Of a stretch of DNA of 42,569 nt, positions 1-8,800 are shown in pieces (positions within the stretch are counted from its first letter, which is position 1; every line of letters begins with the position of its first letter). This DNA comes from Legionella londiniensis (GTDB lineage: Bacteria > Pseudomonadota > Gammaproteobacteria > Legionellales > Legionellaceae), in the NCBI RefSeq assembly GCF_001467825.1, contig NZ_LNYK01000016.1:32315-74883 (forward strand), read 5' to 3'. A program made the position numbers and the translations under genes. Under the pieces are notes generated by a model. It was given only the letters and a program-made list of their open reading frames with translations, was not told where the DNA came from and did no database searches.

Positions 1-82
1 GGCTTGATTTGAGCATTGGATTATTTTGATGGATGGTTGCCCGCCTGCGCGGGCATGACTGGTTTTTTGTCATGCACAGAGA
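1..82. repeat. Dispersed repeat with GC-rich palindrome (left copy)
   Basis: This stretch is repeated as its reverse complement at the other end of the window (about 42469-42553). Bases 1-68 match without a mismatch; then the T-run is 6 here and 9 there, and the match continues to about base 82 with one substitution. The core GCCCGC-CTGC-GCGGGC (39-54) is a perfect 6-bp stem with a 4-base loop. A second small stem ATGAC/GTCAT lies at 55-73. No ORF is present. It looks like a REP/MITE-like intergenic element, or a repeat at which an assembly contig ended. Confidence 0.8.
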
Positions 83-152
83 GTGTTTTTGCGAAAAATG
101 CCCATCATTTCTTATCTTAACTGGAAAAATAAATCAGCAGGCCACATTAAAT

Positions 153-180
153 CCTGGATGACATCTTTGTCTAATCCAGG
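153..180 (-). terminator. Putative terminator after icmB
   Basis: On the minus strand CCTGGAT pairs with ATCCAGG (7 bp). After a 2-base TA bulge, GACA pairs with TGTC around an AAGA loop. It begins about 20 bases after the icmB stop codon. The following run is only ATTTAAT, so as an intrinsic terminator it is moderate at best. Confidence 0.45.
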
Positions 181-199
181 CTACGGCTGAGACAGGCTT

Positions 200-3100
200 T
201 TAACGTCTATGCGGAGGCAAAGCTTTGCTGTTTGGATCGCGAGAATACGTTTCCAGAATATCTCTAATCAGTTCACTGATAACACTTTCTTTTCCTTCTT
301 CCTCTATTAACACACCCTCGGATTTCAAGCTCTCAAGCCTTGATGCTATTTCTTTAGTGACAGTGCCGCCAGGAAATAAACTTGCCAAAAAACGTCTGGC
401 TTCTTTGGGGCCTATGGTTCGATACAACTGGTTACGCACAACCGCATCTTCAGCAGTTGTACTGAATGCCCACAGTTCAATAGGGCCCAATGTCAAAGTC
501 AAAAGCTGCACGTTAACACCACTTTTAGTTGCAAATTGGGCAAGGAAAGTAGCGCCTCCTTCTCTTGGGCCATGTACGCGGGTACGCAGAGCTGTTTTTG
601 CCGTATCAGATAATCCAAAAATTTTAGTTGTTTTTTCAATGGCCTGTGAAGGGCCTGCGTCCATGATATAAATTGAGGTTGCAAATTCAATCATAACCGG
701 ATCAAAGTCATCTACTGATTGCGAAAGCAGAGAAATCTGGACTTTCCATTTTCGACCTTCACGCATATCAATGATGACTTGATCGCGAACGGCAGAAGAT
801 TTTGCAGTACGGTGAAACTCGTCATACACAATGCGTTTCGGATCTTCACGAATCTCTGAGATTCGCTCTTTGTGATAATTCTGGTACTGCTCAGGAACAT
901 TGTTTAAGCTTTCTTCAGTGAGATAATAGTGGCGGGCAAGCACATAACGAGCGAGCATATACATGACTGACGTTTGCCTGTCTGCGGCATCTCCGCCGCT
1001 TTTTGCCACTTCATCCAAATCCAGTGAAACAATGCGCGCATCACCGATATCAAATGCAGTAACCCTGGATAATATAGGATACTCGCGCACAGCCCCTGAT
1101 ATCATCCGGGAAAATGCGCTGATGAGTGTTTCGCCCGTAGGTGCGGTCACTTTTCCATACAAGTCTTCTATTGAAGGAGTTCGGCAGATGGATGCAGCAT
1201 CCGCCAGTAGCGGCATGGCATAGCGTTGAGCAAGCATGGCTTCGTGGACAAAACCTGCAGAATATAAAGCATCCGTCACTTCCCACCAGGTAGATTTGGA
1301 GTCGCGTACAAAGTTGATCTCTTCCAGTATGCTGTCAATAAGCTCTTCAACCCCGGGAGCATAGGGGGTAGGATTATATTCGTCAGAAAAACTTTTATAA
1401 AGCTCGTCCACCACCATCCCGTTTAAATCAGCCATGCCGTCATAAGTTTTAGTCGCGCCAAGGGGTGTGGTTAATAAAGTTAAAAAATTGACTAAAAAGG
1501 AGCGCTCTAATGCTGTGGGAAAACGACAACCGAGTTGAGTATCAAAAGGATTGATAGAATACTCGGGGGTCATGCGCAGGCGGTGATAGGCCACAAAATG
1601 CCGCCGATCTGCAGGCAAGGCTTCTTTTAATAATGAAATTAAACCGCTGCTTGATGGGCCGATATCAATGATTGCAATTCTTGGCAGCCTATTGATGCCT
1701 CCAGAGAGGCAAAGGGCTAAATTCTGAGCGTTGGAAAGCACTGACTTACCAGAGCCGGGGCGCGCATAGACCAGATCAATCCAGGTTGTTTGGGCACTTG
1801 AGCCAGGCTGAAACGGCCAAGGCTTGCCGTCAGGTGAACGGTATAACAAGGCGCCGGTTCTCCATGGGGATGCAGGACGTGTAATCGGCAGCATGGATAC
1901 GACATCGGAAAGGGGTGCAACCGCTGGTACTGCAGCACTTTGCGTGGTTGCCGCAAGCACAGTTGATACAAATCCCGCAAAAGGATCGCCGCAAATTTCG
2001 GAAACGTCTGTTGATCCCCACCCTTCTATTGCCTTTACAAGCTCTGAACTTCTTCTACGCAATAGCGGCGTGTTGTTTTCCGGCGCCCAGGTTGTTGCTA
2101 CCACGCGTAAACGGACAATTGCTTCATCCGTATTAATTTGCAAATATTTTAACAAATTCACTGAATCGCTAATCAAACGGTTTTGTGCCGATGAAAAACT
2201 CAAAATTGATGCCAGCATGCCTTTAAGTTTTATTGTTTCCAGGCCTTCGCTTTCAATAAAAAAAGCAATCCGCCAAGGCACATGCGTTGGTAAAATGCGG
2301 GAAAACAAAACCTGAAAGGCCCTTAAATCCTTGGGAAACAAATCGATATATACCGAAGAATAGATTTTATTGCCAACAAGAACGGTTCGGCGGTCAATTA
2401 TTTCTGCGTCCCTGGGAATCACCTGTTTAGCCAGAGGCGGCCAAAGCAAATCAGATGGGTCTCCTTCAAAACTATTAATTTCCCGCACTGGAATCTTATC
2501 TCCGGGTAAACTTGCGCGCCAATCGTCAGCAGTAAAATCCGGATCGGCAGTCATGCGTATGGCATGCACAGCTTCATGCACATCCATTAATTTGGACATC
2601 ACATTCAGTGATTCAAGATCATTTTGTATCGAACGTACATATGCGCTATGGGTATCGCGCAATTCAGGGATTGCAGCGTATATGGTCTGGGTATTTTTGA
2701 AAGGCGGCGCTTTTGTTTCCTGGATCATTTTCATTTTTGCCTTATTGGCCACTTTCAGCTGATCCTTCGGCAAGTTAAAAGGCCTTGTCATTAAGACAAA
2801 ATACACATTTTCTTCAGAGCAGTATTGCGAAAGGAATTTGACGCGCTCATTGAATAGATCACTTAAATCCAAATCAAGCCGCTTGGCAGTTGCTTCTGCT
2901 GGAGCATAAATATCGCGAATCAGTTTCTGGATGTTTTGCTTATCATGGCTGAAATAAACCTGCAAGGCATGGCCTGGCCTGCCCATGGCCGCTTGGAAGC
3001 TGTTGGTTAATCCCTCTACCAATCTTAGATATTCTTCAGCGCCTGCAAGCGCTGTGATACCTTCAACTCTCAATATGGAAACCAATGTGCCATCGTGATT

Positions 3101-3229
3101 AACCAAAACAGTTGGGCTATCTGCCGTTTCTAATTCAATGTAAGACTCAGTAGTCTGCTTTAATGATGTGCTTAACCAGGCAAAAAAGGTATCGACGCTT
3201 TCAAAAAATGACTCTGCCCAATTACCCAT
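200..3229 (-). CDS. icmB: Type IVB secretion ATPase IcmB/DotO
   Basis: VirB4-like cytoplasmic ATPase of the Dot/Icm system, which powers assembly or substrate translocation at the inner membrane. The 1009-residue length matches Legionella DotO. Walker A PGSGKS lies near residues 491-496 and a Walker B-like stretch IVYDEFHRT near residue 800. The N-terminal 450 residues form the non-ATPase VirB4-type part. The ATG has an AGAGGA ribosome site upstream. It is the last gene of the icm run and lies 99 bp after icmJ. In Legionella the next genes are tphA-icmF-icmH; here only an intergenic repeat is visible before the window ends. Confidence 0.97.
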   Translation of the reverse strand: MGNWAESFFESVDTFFAWLSTSLKQTTESYIELETADSPTVLVNHDGTLVSILRVEGITALAGAEEYLRLVEGLTNSFQAAMGRPGHALQVYFSHDKQNIQKLIRDIYAPAEATAKRLDLDLSDLFNERVKFLSQYCSEENVYFVLMTRPFNLPKDQLKVANKAKMKMIQETKAPPFKNTQTIYAAIPELRDTHSAYVRSIQNDLESLNVMSKLMDVHEAVHAIRMTADPDFTADDWRASLPGDKIPVREINSFEGDPSDLLWPPLAKQVIPRDAEIIDRRTVLVGNKIYSSVYIDLFPKDLRAFQVLFSRILPTHVPWRIAFFIESEGLETIKLKGMLASILSFSSAQNRLISDSVNLLKYLQINTDEAIVRLRVVATTWAPENNTPLLRRRSSELVKAIEGWGSTDVSEICGDPFAGFVSTVLAATTQSAAVPAVAPLSDVVSMLPITRPASPWRTGALLYRSPDGKPWPFQPGSSAQTTWIDLVYARPGSGKSVLSNAQNLALCLSGGINRLPRIAIIDIGPSSSGLISLLKEALPADRRHFVAYHRLRMTPEYSINPFDTQLGCRFPTALERSFLVNFLTLLTTPLGATKTYDGMADLNGMVVDELYKSFSDEYNPTPYAPGVEELIDSILEEINFVRDSKSTWWEVTDALYSAGFVHEAMLAQRYAMPLLADAASICRTPSIEDLYGKVTAPTGETLISAFSRMISGAVREYPILSRVTAFDIGDARIVSLDLDEVAKSGGDAADRQTSVMYMLARYVLARHYYLTEESLNNVPEQYQNYHKERISEIREDPKRIVYDEFHRTAKSSAVRDQVIIDMREGRKWKVQISLLSQSVDDFDPVMIEFATSIYIMDAGPSQAIEKTTKIFGLSDTAKTALRTRVHGPREGGATFLAQFATKSGVNVQLLTLTLGPIELWAFSTTAEDAVVRNQLYRTIGPKEARRFLASLFPGGTVTKEIASRLESLKSEGVLIEEEGKESVISELIRDILETYSRDPNSKALPPHRR

Positions 3230-3328
3230 TCCGAATTCCTCTTATTGTTGTTAGTCCATCATTTCGACTGTGAAAAGATCCAATTTTTAAATTTTATTTA
3301 TGTTAACATTCAGGAATAGATTACGCTT

Positions 3329-3955
3329 TTATTTTTCTATTTCTTCCAGTGCACTGGCAGCCCAATGTTCTATTTGCTGGCGGAATTTGGCTCTGGAAGG
3401 CAACAAACGAACATTTTTAAGAATATTTGCCGATATTTCATCATCAATATGACCAGAATCAATGAGTAAATGACCAAAGATTGCCGGGTCACTGGTTCCT
3501 TCGCCAAATTTATTTTCGATTGCCTGGGAACGAAATTTGAAACTGCGGTAGATTGATTGCGCAGTATTTTTATACCCTGTGTCATTAGTAATGGCACAAA
3601 AAAGTACATGGCATAGGCTGTTGAGCTCAGCTTGTGATAATTCGGGAAGATAGATCAGCGTTCCACCACCATAGCCCCCTACGCCTACTGATTCAATAAA
3701 AAAACATTGAGCACAAAAACAACAGGATGTAGCCAAATTGCTTAGCTGATTATTATTGTAATTACCATCAAGATTAATGACTTCCTGGTAAAGTCGAGCT
3801 TGGAAGCCACAAAACTGACAGGTATATCGATCACGTTGAAATACTTTCTGTTCAAATGTCTTAAAACGAGGGTCAGCTTTTCTTGCAGAATATAAACGCC
3901 AAGAACCAGGGCTGGCAATTAGCCTTAATTCCTTGTGTCCAGATTTGCTGACCAT
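3329..3955 (-). CDS. icmJ: Type IVB coupling-complex protein IcmJ/DotN
   Basis: DotN is a zinc-binding, HNH-like component of the coupling complex that binds the C-terminal tail of DotL. The product shows a CxxC pair (TCQFCGF) and a second cysteine cluster (SCCFCAQC), as expected for the structural zinc site, followed by the glycine-rich GVGGYGGG motif. The ATG at 3955 gives 208 residues, the usual IcmJ length. An upstream in-frame TTG at 3958 would add one residue and has no advantage. A strong hairpin terminator lies 32-65 bases upstream, so icmJ-icmB may depend on readthrough or on a weak local promoter. Confidence 0.96.
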   Translation of the reverse strand: MVSKSGHKELRLIASPGSWRLYSARKADPRFKTFEQKVFQRDRYTCQFCGFQARLYQEVINLDGNYNNNQLSNLATSCCFCAQCFFIESVGVGGYGGGTLIYLPELSQAELNSLCHVLFCAITNDTGYKNTAQSIYRSFKFRSQAIENKFGEGTSDPAIFGHLLIDSGHIDDEISANILKNVRLLPSRAKFRQQIEHWAASALEEIEK

Positions 3956-3986
3956 CAACGATCTCTTTAAAAAAATTTATTAAACA

Positions 3987-4020
3987 AAAATCCAGAGAAC
4001 AAAACTGTCCTCTGGATTTT
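3987..4020 (-). terminator. Intrinsic terminator between icmD and icmJ
   Basis: AAAATCCAGAG and CTCTGGATTTT form a perfect 11-bp stem. After one A-C mismatch, ACA/TGT continues it around a 4-base AAAC loop. On the minus strand the hairpin starts 15 bases after the icmD stop and runs into TTTTTGTTTAAT, a good U-tract. This is the strongest hairpin inside the icm block. It would end or attenuate transcripts coming from icmN or icmC-D before icmJ-B. Confidence 0.8.
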
Positions 4021-4035
4021 GTATGGCTCTAAAAA

Positions 4036-4446
4036 TCAAGATGATTTACCGGTAAATATTACTCCAGTAGGCCCAGCCACTTCACCGCCGCCAAATATAG
4101 TTCCGCCTGCAACACCAAGAACAGTTGGCAGGAACAACAATGCTGCGGCTATGAAAAGTAAGGCAATAGGGGTACCAATTGGAATCTGGGTTGGGTTATC
4201 TTTATGCTGCTTGAATTTCATAATGGCGCCAATGGAAAAACCAAGGCCTGCCAAATAGGAACCAGCAGTAATGAGTTTTGCCAAATTTGTGAAGGACTTG
4301 ACAATCGTTGAAGCCATCCCACCCACTGTTTTTACTGCGGCTGCTGCATCTCCAGCCAGTAGAAACAGAACAATAAAAGCAAGGCAGGTTATGCTCCACC
4401 CTAGACTATTTTTGATGCCTGAACTATTCACGTTTATCTCCCCCAT
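4036..4446 (-). CDS. icmD: Type IVB secretion inner-membrane protein IcmD/DotP
   Basis: Small polytopic inner-membrane protein (136 residues; Legionella IcmD is about 132) required for Dot/Icm function. Hydrophobic segments lie at about residues 15-36, 58-75 and 90-115. The last contains an IPIGTPIALLFIAAALLFLPTVLG stretch characteristic of the DotE/DotP family. It follows icmC after 13 bp and is followed directly by a terminator hairpin, so it is the likely last gene of the icmN-to-icmD transcript. Its biochemical role is not established. Assignment rests on position and family character. Confidence 0.93.
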   Translation of the reverse strand: MGEINVNSSGIKNSLGWSITCLAFIVLFLLAGDAAAAVKTVGGMASTIVKSFTNLAKLITAGSYLAGLGFSIGAIMKFKQHKDNPTQIPIGTPIALLFIAAALLFLPTVLGVAGGTIFGGGEVAGPTGVIFTGKSS

Positions 4447-4459
4447 CTATAAAAAAATT

Positions 4460-5023
4460 TTAAGAAGTACCATAAAGCGTATTATTGATTATTTCCAATG
4501 TACCGACAATATTCATGGCAAGTATGCCGCCAAAAACATGCATCAATCCCTTCCCTGTCCCTCCTGGAGGCTGTCCTTGTGCTGCAGAGCGGGCAATTAA
4601 AACCCATCCTCTGATAAATGCGATTAAACCAATAACCTGGATAATTAAGGCCAGTGACCGGCCAACCATACTGTTGGGACCAAACAACGCATTCAAAGTA
4701 CTGTTGCCGCTGCTAATGGGCGCGTATGCCAACACGCTGGTATAACCAAAAGTAGAATTTAATAAAATTTGAAATGCTGTTGGGAAATAAATAAATATCG
4801 CTGCAACAAGCATATAAGTCAACGGCTCTTTAATACTGGCATTTGACGACATCATCGTGCGCGCCTCGCCGTATACTTTAAGACTGTATAGAGCCTTAAA
4901 AGCAAAAGAAAGACCAATCAAATAAGCAGCTCCTGTCAGTAATTTTTCAACAGGCTCCAATGATTTTGCGATATTGTTTAAAATATCCGCTTGCTTTGTT
5001 ACCCAATCTATAATATCAGCCAT
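4460..5023 (-). CDS. icmC: Type IVB secretion inner-membrane protein IcmC/DotE
   Basis: Polytopic membrane protein of 187 residues, close to Legionella DotE. It has hydrophobic spans near residues 28-48, 66-88, 116-138 and 158-178, and shares the general architecture of IcmD, to which it is thought to be distantly related. It begins 9 bp after icmG and ends 13 bp before icmD, consistent with one transcript. It is probably part of the inner-membrane complex that accompanies DotF and DotG. The molecular mechanism is not known from sequence. Confidence 0.93.
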   Translation of the reverse strand: MADIIDWVTKQADILNNIAKSLEPVEKLLTGAAYLIGLSFAFKALYSLKVYGEARTMMSSNASIKEPLTYMLVAAIFIYFPTAFQILLNSTFGYTSVLAYAPISSGNSTLNALFGPNSMVGRSLALIIQVIGLIAFIRGWVLIARSAAQGQPPGGTGKGLMHVFGGILAMNIVGTLEIINNTLYGTS

Positions 5024-5032
5024 AAAACTGCC

Positions 5033-5815
5033 TCAACTGTCGTCTTGACTGAACCTTATTATCTGGCCTGAGCTGGTCGTTATTCTTCCTTGCAGCGGGT
5101 CAATCACCTTGACTGTTCCATATCCCGGGATTACAGTACCTTCTCTTACAGTAAGTGTAGTCCCATTTTGCGAAATTAACCAAGCTCTTCCTGGAATTAC
5201 TGCTTGAATGTAATATTTTTTTACCGGTACAGGTTTTTTAATGACAACTGGAGTTTTTTTGGGTTTTGTTCTGATCATTAATCGCTCAATTTCTCGGCTC
5301 TGTTCTTCGAGCCTATCATTTAGCGCCATGAGGGCATTGTTTAATTTTGCTATTTGTGCCGTTAATTCATTCACATTAGAGCTGATGCCACCCAGTTGAT
5401 TACCGACAGATAAGACTTCAGATCGTAAACTTTGTTGGCTAAGCTCGAGTGCAGACAATTTTTGCTCGACATTTGCTGGAATCGTTGGCTGTACGACAGG
5501 TGCCGGTACGACAGGAGTAACAGCCTTAACCTGCGGCGGTGGGGATGGTTGAGCAACTGTTGTCTTCTCAGGCAAAGCTTTCTGTGCAGGAATTTTTGGG
5601 GCAGCAAAAAAAGAGCCTAAAAATTTATAAATAATCATGGCAAGAATGACTAAAACCACCACTATCAACGCGTTACGTTTAATATTGGTTGAACTTTCAG
5701 CCGTTCTCCGCTGGCTGGCCTCATATCCCCTTTCTGCCTGATCGATTGTATCTGTACCAATCGCATCCAAATCGGAAAATTGATATTCTTCATTCAATTG
5801 ATCATTATCAGCCAT
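5033..5815 (-). CDS. icmG: Type IVB core protein IcmG/DotF
   Basis: Bitopic inner-membrane protein of the core transmembrane complex (260 residues; Legionella DotF is about 269). An acidic cytoplasmic head (residues 1-45) precedes one membrane span near 48-68. Then come a Pro/Ala/Val-rich linker (75-112), a coiled-coil-like stretch of Leu/Asn heptads (about 115-180), a Lys/Pro linker and a C-terminal beta-rich periplasmic domain ending in a GRITTSSGQ motif. It sits 16 bp downstream of icmE. The family is known to interact with DotC/D/H and DotG and has been implicated in substrate recognition. Confidence 0.95.
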   Translation of the reverse strand: MADNDQLNEEYQFSDLDAIGTDTIDQAERGYEASQRRTAESSTNIKRNALIVVVLVILAMIIYKFLGSFFAAPKIPAQKALPEKTTVAQPSPPPQVKAVTPVVPAPVVQPTIPANVEQKLSALELSQQSLRSEVLSVGNQLGGISSNVNELTAQIAKLNNALMALNDRLEEQSREIERLMIRTKPKKTPVVIKKPVPVKKYYIQAVIPGRAWLISQNGTTLTVREGTVIPGYGTVKVIDPLQGRITTSSGQIIRFSQDDS

Positions 5816-5831
5816 AGTTACCTGCCACAGT

Positions 5832-8800
5832 TTAAAGTGATGTCACATCTTGAGTGAACAAGATTCCCATCCCGGTTCCAGAACAAACTTCTACGGTTGT
5901 GGGTCGATTAAATTGCTGTTGAGCAACTTGAGCCCAACTTTTACCTAAAGTTGCCAAACCAATCACAGCATTTTCCAGTATTGAACGGCCAATCCCACTC
6001 TGCACAGTTGTGGTCTGAACACCGCCTGTACCTCCAATGGTTATCGTTGTGCCGGCTGACTGGAAGGCGTTACCGAATCCTTGCAGGAAAGTTGATGCAA
6101 ACAAAGACCCGTAACGCATCAGATAATGATGGTTGGTTCTGCTCGATAAGGCAGTTCGTGCGGTATTGGGGTCAATGGCATAGGCGTTAATAGATGTCGT
6201 TTTGGCGGCTCCTGGTACAGACATGGTATTAAAACTAATCACCATCTTATCAGCGTTAGGGGGCAGTGTGAAACTGCCGATTAGCTTACTTCCTTTTAGT
6301 TTGCCGGAAACGATTGTTGCCAGTATAGGTCCAGGTTCATCACTGTTCACTGAGGTATCCAGTACTGCGAACAAGACATCGCCGGTTTTAATAATTGCTT
6401 CCTGAGCGGCTCCTCCACCATCGCCTGCTGCACCGCCGCTGCCGCCGGGCTGATACAGCTTGCCGCCCACCAATTGCGGACCAGCAGCCCCAGCTTCAGC
6501 TTCCTCTTTCGCAGACCCTTCAACATATACCTGCGTTGAAACTGTTTTCCATTCTTGCAAGGACTCGCTGGCAGCAGCCTGCATGACGCTGATGCGTTGT
6601 TGTAATTCTTGTTGATGCTCTTGCGCTGCCATTTGTTTTTGTTGGCGCTCTAAAATTTCCTGTAACTGTGCGGCATTATCCGCAGGTTGGGCGGCAGGGG
6701 CTGCGCCTGGTCCTGCAAAGCCAGGTGGCACAGCTACAGCGGATGGTCGAGGCGCTGCTGGCGGCCGCTCGGGAAGCCCTGCAACCACTGTCTCGTCCGG
6801 TGCAAAACCTGCATTTTTCAACTCTTCATCAGAATAACCCGCATTTTTAAGCTGATTGGCATTAAAACCTGCGTCTTTTAGTTCTTTGGCTGAAAATCCC
6901 GCGTTACGGAGCGCGCTGGCACTAAAACCCGCATCTTTTAATTCTTTTGCTGAAAATCCTGCAGCTTTAAGCTCAGAAACTGTAAAACCAGCATTTTTTA
7001 ACTCAGAAGCGCTAAACCCTGCTTCTTTTAATTGTGCCGCAGTAAAGCCGGCATTTTTTAATTCCTGAGCACTAAATCCTGCTGCACGAAGTTCCTGGGC
7101 GCTAAATCCTGCTTGTTTGAGTTGCTCTGGCGTAAATCCGGCATCTCTAAGTTCTGCGGCTGTAAATCCAGCGCGTCTAAGTTCAGCAGCAGTATATCCT
7201 GCTTGCTTTAATGCCTCCGCACTGCATCCCAGCGTTTCTTTAATTGTCTCGGCAGATACGCCCATAGCCCTTGCCGCTCTTAGTGATTCGACGCTGCAAT
7301 CTGCAGTTCGGCCCGCTGCTATCACGCCTTCCGGATTCAAGCCTGCCTGGTTCAATTGTTGCGGCGTAAACCCTGCTGCAAGCAACTCCTGGGGGGTAAA
7401 GCCAGCATCAGCCAATGACTTGGCGTCAAACCCTGCAGCCTTTAAAGCTGCAGCATCGCAACCGTTCAAATCACGGATCCTCTTTGCAGATACTCCCTGC
7501 TGATACAGTGTTCTTAACTTTGCCGGATCACAGCCTGCCGCCTTGATATCCGCTTCACTCATAGGGAATGCATTCTGAACCTCTTGTGGCGTGAAGCCCG
7601 CATTTCTTAATTGATTTGGAGTGAATCCAGCCTCGGCTAAGGATTTGGCATCAAACCCTGCTGCTTTTAAAGCTGCGGCATCACACCCATTCAATTCACG
7701 GATGCGTTTTGCAGTGACGCCTTGCTGGCGTAATGAATTTAATTTTTGTGGATCACAGCCCGCAGCACGCACTCCTTCATCGCTGACGGCTTGAGCATCC
7801 TGAATTTCACGCTCGGTAAAGCCGGCATTACGCAGTTCATCCGGGGTGAAACCGGCTTCGGCCAACGATTTAGCATCAAATCCTGCTGCTTTTAAGGTTG
7901 CGGCATCACACCCATTCAAATCCCTGATTCTCTTGGCTGATACCCCTTGTTGAAGCAAGGCTCCAAGTCTTTGAGGGTCACAGCCTGCGCTTCTTATCGC
8001 ATCGTCGCCAACTCGATCCGCTGCACGAATTTCAGCAGGAGAAAACCCGGCATTTGCCAAGTCATTGTCAGTAAACCCAGCCGCCTTTAAGGCACTTGCG
8101 CTACATCCTGCCTGCTGGCGAATGATTTTTGCACTCACGCCTGCCAAGCGCTCCCTTCGCAGTGTTTCAGGATCACAACCCGCTTCTTTTACCTTTTGCA
8201 GAGTCACGCCGGGCGGCAAATTGGCTTCAGCCGCCTTGATTTCATCAGAGGTAAAACCTGCTTGGGCCAGTTCTTCAGGACTGTATCCGGCATTCAGGAG
8301 ATCTCTGCCGCTAAATCCGCCGGCTCGAAGTTCTGCAGGAGTGAATCCTGCATTCTTGAGATCGGCAGCACTGAACCCGGCATTTCTAAGCTCCTCAGCA
8401 GTAAAACCCGCCGCTTTTAATTGTGCGGGGCTACAACCATTAATGCGCCGTATAGCTGCGGCAGATACCCCCGCAGTTCTTAATCTTCTTAAGGAAGCTG
8501 CATCGCAGCCGGCATTACGTACATCCTGCTCTGTAATTCCTTCCGGCAGCCCACCTGCCCTTGCTATTTCTTCTGGCGAATATCCTGCGCCTTTTAATTC
8601 CCCGTCCGTAAAGCCACCATCTTTCATTTCCTGTGCCGTAAAGCCTGCGGCATGCAGTTCACAGGCATTAAAGCCACAAAGGCGCAAGCGGCGCGCAGTG
8701 TAGCCGATATTTTTCAATTGCCTGGCATTAAAACCTGCAGCCTTCAATTCCTTACAAGAACAAACTTGCTGCAGCTCTGATAAACCATACCCGTTATCCT

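Noticed and set aside
6800..7220. CRISPR array
   Set aside because: The regular 30-bp periodicity is the in-frame decapeptide repeat of DotG. There are no identical repeats with unique spacers and no cas genes.
8065..8703. 212-codon plus-strand frame opposite icmE
   Set aside because: It mirrors the regular 30-bp repeat of icmE, so stop-free antisense frames are expected. It has no start signal and a biased Ala/Pro/Ser composition.
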